A model generated the notes under the pieces. That model saw only the letters and a program-made list of their open reading frames with translations. It searched no databases and had not been told where the DNA came from. A DNA stretch of 64,000 nt from Nonomuraea turcica. GTDB taxonomy: Bacteria > Actinomycetota > Actinomycetes > Streptosporangiales > Streptosporangiaceae. The translations under genes and the position numbers were made by a program. The stretch spans positions 62,001 through 126,000 of the forward strand of contig NZ_JAUZQF010000023.1 in assembly GCF_030718205.1 (NCBI RefSeq), in the 5' to 3' direction. Positions 18,286 to 25,943 of this stretch are shown here, piece by piece (the first letter of the stretch is position 1; the number at the start of each line of letters is the position of its first letter).

Positions 18286-19437
18286 GTGGACGTGCAGCAG
18301 CGGGTCGGCCCCTACGGCCTCGTCAGGAAACTGGGCGAGGGTGGGATGGGCGTCGTCTACCTGGCGGAGGACCCCGCGGGACGGCGGGTCGCGCTCAAGA
18401 CGATGCGGCCTGAGCTGGCCGCGCGGGAGGAGTTCAGGCGCAGGTTCGGCAAGGAAGCCGAGGCTGCCAGGCGGGTCGCCAGGTTCTGCACGGCGCCCGT
18501 GCTCGACGCCGGGTTCGACGGCGGGACCGCCTACCTGGTGACCGAATACGTCGAAGGCCCCGACCTGTCGGCCGTGGTCAGGCGGGCGCCGCTGACCGGT
18601 GCGAACCTGGAGGCGCTGGCCATCGGCGTGGCCACGGCGCTGGCCGCCATCCACCAGGCCGGGGTCGTGCACCGCGACCTCAAGCCCTCCAACGTGCTGC
18701 TCAGCCCGGTCGGGCCGCGGGTCATCGACTTCGGCATCGCCCAGCTCGCCGACACCTCCACCCCCGCGACGATCGCGCAGAGCATGGGGACGCCCGCGTA
18801 CATGTCGCCGGAGCAGGCCAAGGGCGACATGGTCGCCCAGGCGAGCGACATCTTCTCGTGGGGCGCCCTGGTGGCGTACGCGGGCACCGGCCGCCCGCCG
18901 TTCGGCACCGGCGGGGCCGCGGAGGTCGTCTACCGGGTCATCAACCACGTGCCCGTGCTCGACGGGCTCGACGAGCGGATCAGGCCGCTGGTGGAGCGGG
19001 CGCTGGAGAAGGACCCAGCCCGCCGTCCGACCGCGCAGGGGCTCATGGATCAGCTGCTGGGCCGGCCCGAAGTGCCTGTGGCCGCCGCGACCAGGATGGT
19101 CTCGGAGACGTGGACGCCCGTCGTCTCCCCGCCGGCTCCGCCTCCCGCACGCCCCCGGAGACCCTGGTCGCCGGTTCTCGTCGGGGTGCTCGCCGCCGTG
19201 CTGGGCGCGGGCGTGACGCTCGCCATCGTGCGCCCCTGGGAGGAACGCGGCAGAGAGCCCGGCACCCCCGCCGTGGCCAGCACGATCGACACCCTGGACA
19301 GCACCTTTCGCGTGCAGGTCGACTCGCTGACGCGGCAGGGCACGACGGCGCGCCTGCAGTGGACGGTCAGGAACGTCGGCAAGAACAACTTGGGTTCAAG
19401 GGGTCGTCGCAACACTGCTGCTCAGCAGCAAGTCTAG
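18286..19437 (+). CDS. Transmembrane Ser/Thr protein kinase, 3' end cut by an IS element
   Basis: Kinase of 383 residues as it now reads. The domain at about 8-260 is complete: glycine loop LGEGGMGVVYLA, Lys38 (VALKTM), catalytic VVHRDLKPSN with His129, DFG (VIDFGIAQL) and GTPAYMSPEQA. A Pro-rich linker and one membrane helix (about 296-318) follow, then an extracellular domain that is intact only to NVGKNNL. After that the frame enters the insertion sequence and stops 15 residues later. The remainder lies in frame beyond the element. Kinase and membrane parts should still be made. The GTG start has TAATCC five bases upstream, suggesting a leaderless message; GTG 18292 is also possible. Confidence 0.85.
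   Translation: MDVQQRVGPYGLVRKLGEGGMGVVYLAEDPAGRRVALKTMRPELAAREEFRRRFGKEAEAARRVARFCTAPVLDAGFDGGTAYLVTEYVEGPDLSAVVRRAPLTGANLEALAIGVATALAAIHQAGVVHRDLKPSNVLLSPVGPRVIDFGIAQLADTSTPATIAQSMGTPAYMSPEQAKGDMVAQASDIFSWGALVAYAGTGRPPFGTGGAAEVVYRVINHVPVLDGLDERIRPLVERALEKDPARRPTAQGLMDQLLGRPEVPVAAATRMVSETWTPVVSPPAPPPARPRRPWSPVLVGVLAAVLGAGVTLAIVRPWEERGREPGTPAVASTIDTLDSTFRVQVDSLTRQGTTARLQWTVRNVGKNNLGSRGRRNTAAQQQV
19392..19415. repeat. Left terminal inverted repeat of the IS30-family element
   Basis: 24 bases that match the reverse complement of 20813-20836 with three mismatches. The inner 14 bases (GGTCGTCGCAACAC) are identical. The transposase stop codon lies inside it. Confidence 0.8.
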
Positions 19438-20828
19438 ATGGTCGCTGAAAGCCTCAGCCGGTGTTCTCCAACCAAGGGTCTTGCGGGGCCTGGTGTTGAG
19501 CGCGAACGCGACAGCAGCCAACTCCTCGGCATTCCATCGTGACAGATCGGTGCCCTTGGGAAAGTACTGCCGCAACAGGCCGTTGGTGTTCTCGTTGGTG
19601 CCACGCTGCCAGGGGCTATGAGGGTCGGCGAAGTAGACCCGCACGCCGGTGTCGATGCGCAGTTGAGCATGCTGGGCCAGTTCCGTCCCCCGGTCCCAGG
19701 TCAGCGAGCGGCGCAGCTGCTCGGGCAACCCGGTGATCTCCTTGGCGATCGAGTCCCGCACGGCTTCGGCACCGCGGCCGGCCAGCGCCGGGCCGTTCTT
19801 CACCCGTTCCTGAATGCCGTAGCCCTCCATCCGGGGCAGGTGCAGCAGAAGGGTGAACCGTGTCGTGCGCTCCACCAGAGTCCCGATCGCGGAGCGGTCG
19901 GTGCCGATGATGAGGTCGCCTTCCCAATGGCCTGGGACGGCGCGGTCCTCCACCTCAGCAGGCCGCTGACTGATCACCACGTCCGGGGTGACGTGGCCGC
20001 TGGTTTGACGCCGGCTGCGGGCGCGTGGGACACGCAGCGCACGACCGGTGCGCAGGCAGGCGACCAGCTCGCGGTTGAGCGCTCCGCGGCCTTGAACGAA
20101 CAGGGCCTGGTAGATCGCCTCGTGCGAGATGCGCATGGACTCATCATCGGGGAAGTCCACCTTGAGCCGGTTGGAGATCTGCTCAGGACTCCACGACAGC
20201 GCCCACAGGCGGTCTTGACGCCGGGGCTTGTTCCGGCCCTTCCAAGCTGAGGGCCGCGGACCGGCTACCGGTTTGCCGTCCGGTCCCTGGAGCTGACCGG
20301 CCAGCCGGGCCTGCACGTACTCCCGTAATTGGTCATTGGCCACCAGTTTCGGCGTCTTGGGGCGCCGCGCCATCAGCTCGGCTTTCCACTGCGCGATCGA
20401 TGCCCGGTATTCCAGGCGGCCACCTCGCGTGGCGGCATTGCGCCGCAGTTCCCGGGAGATGGTCGATGGGGACCGGCCCAGACAACGCGCGATCTCGCGA
20501 ACCCCCTTGTGCTGAGCCTTGAGCAGGGCGATCTCTTCGCGCTCGGTGAACGACAGGTACCTGCCTGATGGCGGGCTGAGCTCGATCAACGGCATGCCAC
20601 CACCCTCGCGGAACCACCGGGACCCGACCGGTCCCGACACGCCGCAAGCCAGGGCGGCATCCTCGCTGGTTAGCCCTTCGGCGATCTTCCTCCAGAACGC
20701 CCGCTCCACGTCCCGACGGATCGGAGGCCGTCCCGGTGACCGCATCGCCGGCCGCCCGGTGCGTGTCGTCATCCACCCTGCTGGTCTGCCCATGCAACAC
20801 CTCCGGATCAAGGTGTTGCGACGACCAG
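19393..20828. mobile_element. IS30-family insertion sequence inside a Ser/Thr kinase gene
   Basis: About 1.44 kb carrying one transposase on the minus strand between imperfect 24-bp inverted repeats. The boundaries given assume a TTG target duplication (19390-19392 and 20829-20831). Removing one TTG plus the element restores a continuous kinase frame reading NNLNPPNAPLYDK. The inverted repeats extend slightly outside these limits on the right, so a symmetric element of 19395-20833 without duplication is an alternative; that also restores the frame (NNLGPPNAPLY). IS30 elements usually duplicate two or three bases. Codon use of the transposase is less GC-extreme than its neighbours. Confidence 0.87.
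19396..20793 (-). CDS. IS30-family transposase
   Basis: A 465-residue DDE transposase. An N-terminal HTH (RYLSFTEREEIALLKAQHKG, REIARCLGRSPSTISRELRRN) binds the ends. A linker region (SWSPEQISNRLK, ISHEAIYQALF) precedes the catalytic core: first Asp in HWEGDLIIGTDRSAIG, second in LTWDRGTELAQH, Glu in RGTNENTNGLLRQYFPKGTDL. All three look intact, so the enzyme may be active. The ATG was chosen because GGAGG lies six bases upstream; a TTG at 20811 would extend into the terminal repeat. The stop falls within the left inverted repeat. Confidence 0.92.
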   Translation of the reverse strand: MGRPAGWMTTRTGRPAMRSPGRPPIRRDVERAFWRKIAEGLTSEDAALACGVSGPVGSRWFREGGGMPLIELSPPSGRYLSFTEREEIALLKAQHKGVREIARCLGRSPSTISRELRRNAATRGGRLEYRASIAQWKAELMARRPKTPKLVANDQLREYVQARLAGQLQGPDGKPVAGPRPSAWKGRNKPRRQDRLWALSWSPEQISNRLKVDFPDDESMRISHEAIYQALFVQGRGALNRELVACLRTGRALRVPRARSRRQTSGHVTPDVVISQRPAEVEDRAVPGHWEGDLIIGTDRSAIGTLVERTTRFTLLLHLPRMEGYGIQERVKNGPALAGRGAEAVRDSIAKEITGLPEQLRRSLTWDRGTELAQHAQLRIDTGVRVYFADPHSPWQRGTNENTNGLLRQYFPKGTDLSRWNAEELAAVAFALNTRPRKTLGWRTPAEAFSDHLDLLLSSSVATTP

Positions 20829-20836
20829 TTGAATCC
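20813..20836. repeat. Right terminal inverted repeat of the IS30-family element
   Basis: Contains GTGTTGCGACGACC, the exact complement of the inner part of the left repeat, followed by AGTTGAATCC, which pairs with the outer left part apart from mismatches. Confidence 0.8.
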
Positions 20837-21113
20837 GCCCAACGCGCCTCTGTACGACAAGCTCGGCAAGGATGTCTTCGACCACACGGTGTCGAAGGTG
20901 AGCATCGTCCCGCCCGGTGTGGGCAACCCGATCTACCCGGCGAGGAAGGACGGCACCTGCCAGTGCGCGGAGCTCCCGAACGCGCCGTTCGACACCGGCA
21001 CGCAGCTGCAGCTCTGGGCCGTCTTCGACGGGCTCCCGCAGGATGCGGAGAGGGTGGACGTCAACCTCGGACCGCTCGGCGTGATCAAGAACGTCGCCGT
21101 CACGTCCGCCTGA
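20829..21113 (+). pseudogene. Detached C-terminal end of the IS-interrupted kinase
   Basis: An open frame of 94 residues with no start codon or ribosome site of its own. It reads LNPPNAPLYDKLGKDVF onward and ends VAVTSA. The frame equals that of the upstream kinase once the insertion is removed, and the sequence continues the extracellular beta domain (VSKVSIVPPG, TQLQLWAVFDGLP), including one CQC pair. It is therefore the missing sensor-side portion of the kinase and is unlikely to be expressed as a fusion. The intact gene would encode about 463 residues. Confidence 0.85.
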
Positions 21114-21163
21114 ACCCCCAGATCGGAGGCGGTAGGCCGCCCCCGGATCCGCTATCGTCTACA

Positions 21164-21240
21164 GCGAGACGCGACTGGCGCATTGGGTGGGAACGACCAC
21201 CGGGGAGCGAAAGGAGCGGAGGCCGTGCGCCTGGGTCTTC
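21164..21240 (+). promoter_or_regulatory. ZTP (pfl) riboswitch upstream of glyA
   Basis: The sequence carries the hallmark blocks of the ZMP/ZTP riboswitch in order: CGCGACTGGCG (21170-21180), a hairpin GGTGGGAACGACCACC (21186-21201), GGGGAGC (21202-21208), then after a variable loop the pseudoknot strand GTGCGCCTGGG (21225-21235). Flanking CGAGAC and GTCTTCG can close the first stem. ZTP riboswitches sense a folate-shortage signal and turn on one-carbon genes, and glyA is a known target class. The start codon of glyA follows 29 bases later, so translational control is possible. Confidence 0.88.
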
Positions 21241-21268
21241 GCACGTTGTCAACGATGACAGGAGAGTC

Positions 21269-22519
21269 ATGAGTTCTCTCGCTAGCGTCGACCCGCAGAT
21301 CGCCGAGCTCATCAAGGCGGAAGAGCGCCGCCAGTCCGACACCGTCAAGCTCATCGCGTCGGAAAACTACGTGTCCAAGGCCGTGCTGGAGGCCACCGGC
21401 ACCGTCCTGACCAACAAATACTCCGAGGGCTACGCGGGCAAGCGTTATTACGAAGGCCAGCAGGTCATCGACCAGATCGAGATCGTGGCGGTCGAGCGGG
21501 CCAAGGCCCTCTTCGGCGTCAACCACGCCAACGTCCAGCCTTATTCGGGCTCGCCCGCCAACCTGGCGATCTACATGGCGTTCCTGCAGCCCGGCGACAC
21601 CGTGATGGGCATGGGCCTGCCGTTCGGCGGCCACCTCACGCACGGCTGGTCGGTCTCGGCCACCGGCAAGTGGTTCAACCCGGTGCGTTACGGCGTACGC
21701 AAGGACACCGGCCGCATCGACCTCGACGAGGTGCGGCAGCTCGCGCTCGAGCACCGGCCGAAGCTGATCTTCTGCGGCGGCACCGCCATCCCGCGCATCA
21801 TCGACTTCGAGGGCTTCGCCTCGATCGCCCGCGAGGTCGGCGCCGTGCTGGCCGCCGACATCGCCCACATCGCCGGCCTGGTCGCGGGCGGCGCGCACCC
21901 GACCCCGGTCGGCCACGCCGACGTGATCTCCACGACCACCCACAAGACGCTGCGCGGCCCGCGCGGCGCCATGCTCATGGCCACGAGCGACGAGCACGCC
22001 ACGGCACTCAACAAGGCCGTCTTCCCCGGCCTGCAGGGCGGCCCGCACAACCACACCACCGCCGCCATCGCCGTCGCGCTCAAAGAGGCCTCGACCGACG
22101 AGTTCAAGGCCTACGCCCACCAGGTCGTCGCCAACGCGAAGGCGCTGGCCGACGAGCTGGGCTCGCGCGGGTTCGACCTCGTGTCCGGGGGCACCGACAA
22201 CCACCTGATCCTGGTGGACCTCACGCCCAAGGGCATCGGCGGCAAGCCGGCGGCGCAGGCGCTCGACCGGGCCGGTCTGGAGACCAACTACAACACGGTG
22301 CCGTTCGACCCGCGCAAGCCGTTCGATCCGTCGGGGATCCGCATCGGCACGCCGTCCGTCACGTCGCGGGGGATGGGCGAGGCGGAGATGCGGCAGATCG
22401 GGGCCTGGATGGACGAGGTCGTCACCGCCCTCGCCAAGGGCGACGCCGAGGACGTCATCAGCCGGGTTCACCACGAGGTCAGTGAGCTGACCGCGCAGTT
22501 CCCTGCTCCTGGTCTTTAA
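21269..22519 (+). CDS. glyA: Serine hydroxymethyltransferase GlyA
   Basis: A 416-residue PLP enzyme that interconverts serine and glycine with tetrahydrofolate, supplying one-carbon units. The lysine that binds PLP is in the motif VISTTTHKTLRGPRGA; other conserved blocks are LIASENYVS, NKYSEGYAGKRYY, NVQPYSGSPANLAIY and TDNHLILVDL. Full length for the family. GGAGAG precedes the ATG; the frame is open far upstream only by chance, across the riboswitch and IS end. Expression is probably controlled by the ZTP riboswitch in its leader, tying it to purine/folate status. Confidence 0.96.
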   Translation: MSSLASVDPQIAELIKAEERRQSDTVKLIASENYVSKAVLEATGTVLTNKYSEGYAGKRYYEGQQVIDQIEIVAVERAKALFGVNHANVQPYSGSPANLAIYMAFLQPGDTVMGMGLPFGGHLTHGWSVSATGKWFNPVRYGVRKDTGRIDLDEVRQLALEHRPKLIFCGGTAIPRIIDFEGFASIAREVGAVLAADIAHIAGLVAGGAHPTPVGHADVISTTTHKTLRGPRGAMLMATSDEHATALNKAVFPGLQGGPHNHTTAAIAVALKEASTDEFKAYAHQVVANAKALADELGSRGFDLVSGGTDNHLILVDLTPKGIGGKPAAQALDRAGLETNYNTVPFDPRKPFDPSGIRIGTPSVTSRGMGEAEMRQIGAWMDEVVTALAKGDAEDVISRVHHEVSELTAQFPAPGL

Positions 22520-22520
22520 G

Positions 22521-22658
22521 ATCTTCTTTACGGCGGGGCCGGGTCTTTACAGCCGTCGACGTTCGCTGTGTCCTGCGGGGAGAAGGGCTTTTGATCTTTT
22601 ACGGCGGGGCCAGGTTCTTCCAGTCGCCGACGCTGGCTGAGCCCCGTCCAGGGAGACG
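22521..22658. repeat. ~70-bp imperfect direct repeat, two copies
   Basis: Two adjacent copies, about 22521-22587 and 22593-22658, each begin ATCTT(C)TTTACGGCGGGGCC and continue through a CAGNCG-TCGACGTTCGCTG-like segment to GGGGAGA. They lie directly after the glyA stop in a 425-base gap with no supported gene. The TTTACGGCGGGGCC start of each copy suggests repeated regulatory or terminator-like units. Confidence 0.75.
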
Positions 22659-22774
22659 CTTTCTGACCCGGTCAGTGGCGCGCCGCCGCTACGGCGTTCC
22701 GCTGGCCGGGTTCCGTGGTTCCCGGCCCTGCGGCCATACACGGTGCGCCGGTCTCCACCGCCTCGCGTCCAGGA

Positions 22775-22812
22775 GCGCCCCGCCGCACGGGCTCCCGTGT
22801 GCGGCGGGGCGC
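22775..22812. terminator. Strong bidirectional hairpin between glyA and the CHRD gene
   Basis: GCGCCCCGCCGCACGGG pairs with CCCGTG(TG)CGGCGGGGCGC around a two-base loop, with a two-base bulge in the right arm. The 17-bp stem lies between convergent genes and can stop transcription from both sides. TTGT follows on the plus strand. Confidence 0.75.
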
Positions 22813-22944
22813 TTGTCGCGAGCGGGGCGGGCCGGAGTGCCCCGTCGCGGTGGCCGGGCGGCGGGACCCGGAGGACTGGGTGCCGCGCCGGCCGGGATGG
22901 CCTGCCGGGGGACGGGACCGAGTCGTCCCCCCGGGGGGCAGGCC

Positions 22945-24228
22945 TCAGCCGAGGAAGATGTAGTCGGCCCCGTACGGGACCTTGGCCTGGCTGCCGGGCT
23001 GGCAGGCGCCGGTGGGGGCGACGCCGCCGGTGGTGTTCAGGCGCAGGATCTGCGTGGTGTGGGCGAGCATGCCCGTGGCGGCGCCTGACTGGGTGGCGTT
23101 GAGCAGGAGCTCGGGGATGTTGCCGTCGCCATTGGGCGTTCGAGTGACGACCGCGCCGCGAACCGCGCTGCCATCGGGGGCGATCCACTGCGGCGGGCCC
23201 GAGCCGGGCGTCACGAAGGAGTGGTCGATCCCGCGCCGCAGCTTGGCCGTCACACCGAGCTGGGTGAAGGCATAGGCGCCCGACGGCTGCTGGGTGCAGG
23301 TGTAGATCTGCTCGCCGCGCAGCACGTCGGCCGTGAGCGCGCGCGGGTGGGTGAACGGCGCGCCGGACAGCTGACCACGTACGGCGCCGCCGGCGAAGTC
23401 GGCGGTGTGCAGGTTCGTGTAGTAGCGGCCGGGGTCCGCGGCGATGCGCTTGACGGTTTTGGAGGAGACCGGCGTCACCCCCGCGACGCCGGTCAGGTTC
23501 TCCGGCAGGGCGCCGGCGAACAGGTCCGCGACCACGGGACCGTTCGTACCGGGCGCGCCCTTGTGCACGTGCCCGTCGGTGACCGGGCCGAGGCCGGACC
23601 AGTGGGCGGTGTAGGCGATGGAAGCGCCGTCGGGACTCAGCCACCAGGTGGCCTGGCCGTCCTCGTCGCCGCGCTTCTTGCCGTCGTTCTCCTGGACCTC
23701 CTGGGCGGCGTCGGCGCGGGCCGACAGCGTGGCCTGCTGGCTCCCGTGCAGCACGCCGTTGAGGTCGATGGGCTTGCTGAGCCGGTGGAGCTGGCCCCGT
23801 ACCGCGCCCTTGGGGTGCGCGGCGTCGTGCAGGTTGGCGTAGAAGCCGCCGGGGTTGTCGAGGAGGGCCTTGACCAGCTCGGGGCTGGCCTTGACGGTGC
23901 CGGTGACGCCCAGCACGCCCTTGGGGAGCGGCTTGGCGAAGAACTCCAGCCGCACGTCGCCGTTGGCCCCCTTGGCGCCGGCGTGGACGTGGCCCGCGGT
24001 GGGCGCGCCGACCTTGTTCCATCGGGCCGCGAACGTCACCTCATTCCCGCTGATCTTGAGGACAACCGTCGAACGCCCGTCGGCGTCTCCCGGCGTCCCC
24101 ACCTCGTTCGCGCCGCGCAGCCCGGCCGCGAGATAGACCTCGTCGCCCGAGGCGTGCGCCGGCACGGGGTCGATGATCAGGACACTGGCTAACAGAGCAC
24201 CAGAAATCATGAACTTTCGGATAGACAT
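22945..24228 (-). CDS. Secreted protein with two CHRD domains and a DUF3455 domain
   Basis: A 427-residue exported protein. A signal peptide (basic MSIRKF, then ISGALLASVLII) is probably cut after AHA at residue 26. Two CHRD domains follow (about 28-150 and 165-290), each with AGHVHxGAxGxNG/DGHVHKGAPGTNG and GGFYANLHD/GRYYTNLHT motifs. From about 295 a DUF3455 domain ends the protein (LRGEQIYTCTQ, PQWIAPDGSAVRG, RLNTTGGVAPTGAC, YGADYIFLG). Neither domain has a firmly known activity; CHRD may bind metal or ligand through its HVH. AAGAGG precedes the ATG. A sigma/anti-sigma pair lies directly upstream on the same strand and shares a promoter element with this gene. Confidence 0.85.
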   Translation of the reverse strand: MSIRKFMISGALLASVLIIDPVPAHASGDEVYLAAGLRGANEVGTPGDADGRSTVVLKISGNEVTFAARWNKVGAPTAGHVHAGAKGANGDVRLEFFAKPLPKGVLGVTGTVKASPELVKALLDNPGGFYANLHDAAHPKGAVRGQLHRLSKPIDLNGVLHGSQQATLSARADAAQEVQENDGKKRGDEDGQATWWLSPDGASIAYTAHWSGLGPVTDGHVHKGAPGTNGPVVADLFAGALPENLTGVAGVTPVSSKTVKRIAADPGRYYTNLHTADFAGGAVRGQLSGAPFTHPRALTADVLRGEQIYTCTQQPSGAYAFTQLGVTAKLRRGIDHSFVTPGSGPPQWIAPDGSAVRGAVVTRTPNGDGNIPELLLNATQSGAATGMLAHTTQILRLNTTGGVAPTGACQPGSQAKVPYGADYIFLG

Positions 24229-24276
24229 GATGAAACCTCTTATAGGGCTAGATATTCCGGTTGGTACGGCAAGCAG

Positions 24277-24302
24277 TACGCAGGGAATCGCCCAGTGGTT
24301 CA
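24277..24302 (-). promoter_or_regulatory. Putative ECF-type promoter of the CHRD gene
   Basis: On the minus strand GTTGAACC is followed after 16 bases by CGTA, 49 bases before the start codon. The same GTTGAACC and CGTA pair occurs upstream of the neighbouring sigma factor gene, so this is a candidate target of that sigma factor. Confidence 0.5.
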
Positions 24303-24338
24303 ACTCAGCTATCCGTAAATTTCCGCTGGGACACGGAA

Positions 24339-24366
24339 AGCCCTCCCACCAGCAGGTGGGAGGGCT
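24339..24366 (-). terminator. Intrinsic terminator of the sigma/anti-sigma operon
   Basis: A perfect 12-bp stem (AGCCCTCCCACC with GGTGGGAGGGCT) and an AGCA/TGCT loop, followed by TTTCC on the minus strand. It lies ten bases after the anti-sigma stop. Confidence 0.85.
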
Positions 24367-24376
24367 CGGAAAGCGA

Positions 24377-25096
24377 TCAGGCCTCGATGGTGAGCAACCT
24401 CTTACCGGTCGAGGTCACCACCTCGAAATGATCGACGTCCTTCAGCTGCGTCGCGCTGCCGCCGTGCATGTAGAGCGGATCGGGCGACCCCGGCACTCCG
24501 TACCCGGCTGGAGGCACGGACCATCCGGTCATCACCCGGCGCTCACCCGACTTGGAGACCGAGATCAGCTCGCACTCCAAGGGCCCTTTGACCCCGGCCA
24601 GCTTGAGGGCCGCGTGCGTGCCCCACCCCTTGGACTCCACCACGAGCCCGCCGGTGATCCCGTCGACCCCCTTGCCCTCGATGGGCCGGCCGTCGGCGTA
24701 GAACTGCTCGGCCGGTCCCATATGGGCCATGTGATCGGAACCCTGCGCGACCGAGGGCGCGTCACCCCCGCTGAGCTGCGTGCCGACGGTCAGCCCGCCG
24801 GCCACCAGCGTGACCGCCGCCGCCATTCCGATCACGAACGTCCCCCTGCGCGTCCTCCTGTCCGCAGCCCGCTTGCGGCGCAACATGTCGATCGCCGGGG
24901 CCGGCGAAGGCGGGCGGTCGTCCTCCACGGGACCACCGAGCCCGTTCAGCACGCTGGCCACGCCGGCCAGCTCCGACAGTTCGGAGCGGCAGGCGGCGCA
25001 GAAGAGCAGATGGGCTTCGAACGCTTCTTTGTCCTCGTCCTCGAGCAGCCCAAGCGCGTACGCGCCCACGTCCGTGTGCTCGACTCTCGATGTCAC
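24377..25096 (-). CDS. Membrane anti-sigma factor with zf-HC2 domain
   Basis: A 239-residue protein. Residues 1-50 form the anti-sigma zinc domain, with the HxxxCxxC motif in AHLLFCAACRSELSEL. One membrane helix (about 88-108, FVIGMAAAVTLVAGGLTVG) separates it from an extracytoplasmic domain of about 125 residues, ending LLTIEA, which has the beta-sandwich look of RskA-type C-terminal domains. It should hold the co-transcribed ECF sigma factor inactive until an envelope signal releases it. GTG start overlapping the sigma factor stop (GTGA). A terminator follows at once. Confidence 0.9.
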   Translation of the reverse strand: MTSRVEHTDVGAYALGLLEDEDKEAFEAHLLFCAACRSELSELAGVASVLNGLGGPVEDDRPPSPAPAIDMLRRKRAADRRTRRGTFVIGMAAAVTLVAGGLTVGTQLSGGDAPSVAQGSDHMAHMGPAEQFYADGRPIEGKGVDGITGGLVVESKGWGTHAALKLAGVKGPLECELISVSKSGERRVMTGWSVPPAGYGVPGSPDPLYMHGGSATQLKDVDHFEVVTSTGKRLLTIEA

Positions 25097-25704
25097 GCCG
25101 TCACCCCCCTCTCCTCCAACGCGATGCGCAGCGCGCGAACGGCGTAGTAGACCCGGGACTTCACGGTGCCCACCGGGATGCCGAGCGCCACGGCGGCGTC
25201 ATTGACCGACCGGTCCCGCAGGATCGTCTCGTTGAGGATCTCGCGGTGGGCCGGCGACAACGCCTTCAGCGCCTCTGACACGACCACCTGGTGCAGGAGA
25301 CCCTCCATCTCGTCCGGCACGGGCATGCTCTCCAGCGGCCCGTCGCCCGACTCCTGGGGGCGGGCGTCCCTGCGCCGCCGGTCATCGATCACGATACGTC
25401 TGGCGACCGTGGCGAGCCAGGGCATAAGTGAGACTGCCTCAGGATCGAGTTGCTCCGCGCTGCGCCACGCCCGGATCATGGTCTCCTGCACCACGTCTTC
25501 CGCCCACTGCCGATCGCCCGCCGTCAGCCGGATCACGAAGGCCAGCAGCGGCCTGTGATACTCCCGGTAGAGCGCGGACACTGCCACCTCGTCGTCGGGC
25601 ACCTCATGATCCGACCGCATGCGCCGGATCCGGTGGCGTGAGCGTGGCTGGCCCATCGGGGCGGCTCCGTCGGCCGAGGGCGGGGGATACGTGCTCGCTC
25701 GCAT
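25093..25704 (-). CDS. ECF-type sigma factor
   Basis: A sigma factor of about 203 residues. Region 2 spans about 45-110 (LYREYHRPLLAFVIRLT, EDVVQETMIRAWR, PWLATVARRIVID) and region 4 about 145-195 (LKALSPAHREILNETIL, VNDAAVALGIPVGTVKSRVYYAVRAL). Two tandem ATG codons are preceded by GGGGAG; the second gives better spacing, and a start at the internal MRSDHEV is possible. It is coupled to the zf-HC2 anti-sigma gene. A TGAACC-N17-CGTA element upstream suggests it drives its own transcription. Confidence 0.9.
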   Translation of the reverse strand: MRASTYPPPSADGAAPMGQPRSRHRIRRMRSDHEVPDDEVAVSALYREYHRPLLAFVIRLTAGDRQWAEDVVQETMIRAWRSAEQLDPEAVSLMPWLATVARRIVIDDRRRRDARPQESGDGPLESMPVPDEMEGLLHQVVVSEALKALSPAHREILNETILRDRSVNDAAVALGIPVGTVKSRVYYAVRALRIALEERGVTA

Positions 25705-25737
25705 CATCTCCCCTTTCTCGCGTCCGTCGGCAGGAGG

Positions 25738-25764
25738 TACGACGAGCCGCCCGGGCAGGGTTCA
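25738..25764 (-). promoter_or_regulatory. Putative autoregulatory ECF promoter
   Basis: Minus-strand GTTGAACC, a 17-base spacer and CGTACC, about 34 bases before the sigma factor start. The -35 octamer is identical to the one upstream of the CHRD gene. Confidence 0.5.
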
Positions 25765-25788
25765 ACGGAACGCCAGACCAATATGTGA

Positions 25789-25817
25789 TTGCAACCTTGG
25801 GGACAGGTGCGTAGAGT
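25789..25817 (+). promoter_or_regulatory. Housekeeping-type promoter for the leader ORF and rsgA
   Basis: TTGCAA and TAGAGT are separated by exactly 17 bases, a good match to the primary sigma consensus of actinobacteria. Transcription would begin about 25825, shortly before the leader ORF. Confidence 0.6.
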
Positions 25818-25848
25818 CGCCCCGGAACTGATCGAGGAGGTGAGGACT

Positions 25849-25902
25849 ATGCGGGTCGTTCTGCTCAGCGTGCCGTCAGTCCACCTCCGGGCGCTCGCCT
25901 GA
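25849..25902 (+). CDS. 17-residue leader peptide ORF before rsgA
   Basis: A minimal open frame (MRVVLLSVPSVHLRALA) preceded by one of the strongest ribosome sites in the window, GAGGAGGTGAGG, five bases before its ATG. It lies between a good promoter and the rsgA start, 41 bases upstream of the latter, whose own TTG start has only a weak site. That arrangement suggests a translated leader affecting rsgA. The RxxxL-VHLR pattern loosely recalls short actinobacterial leader peptides, but the match is not strong enough to name one. Confidence 0.45.
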   Translation: MRVVLLSVPSVHLRALA

Positions 25903-25943
25903 CGCTGCCCGGTTCCTTCTCGAAATCAAAGGGTTTCACTCAG

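Noticed and set aside
19392..20836. A composite transposon or genomic island carried by the IS
   Set aside because: Only one transposase gene lies between the inverted repeats and both flanks are the same kinase gene, so it is a simple insertion.
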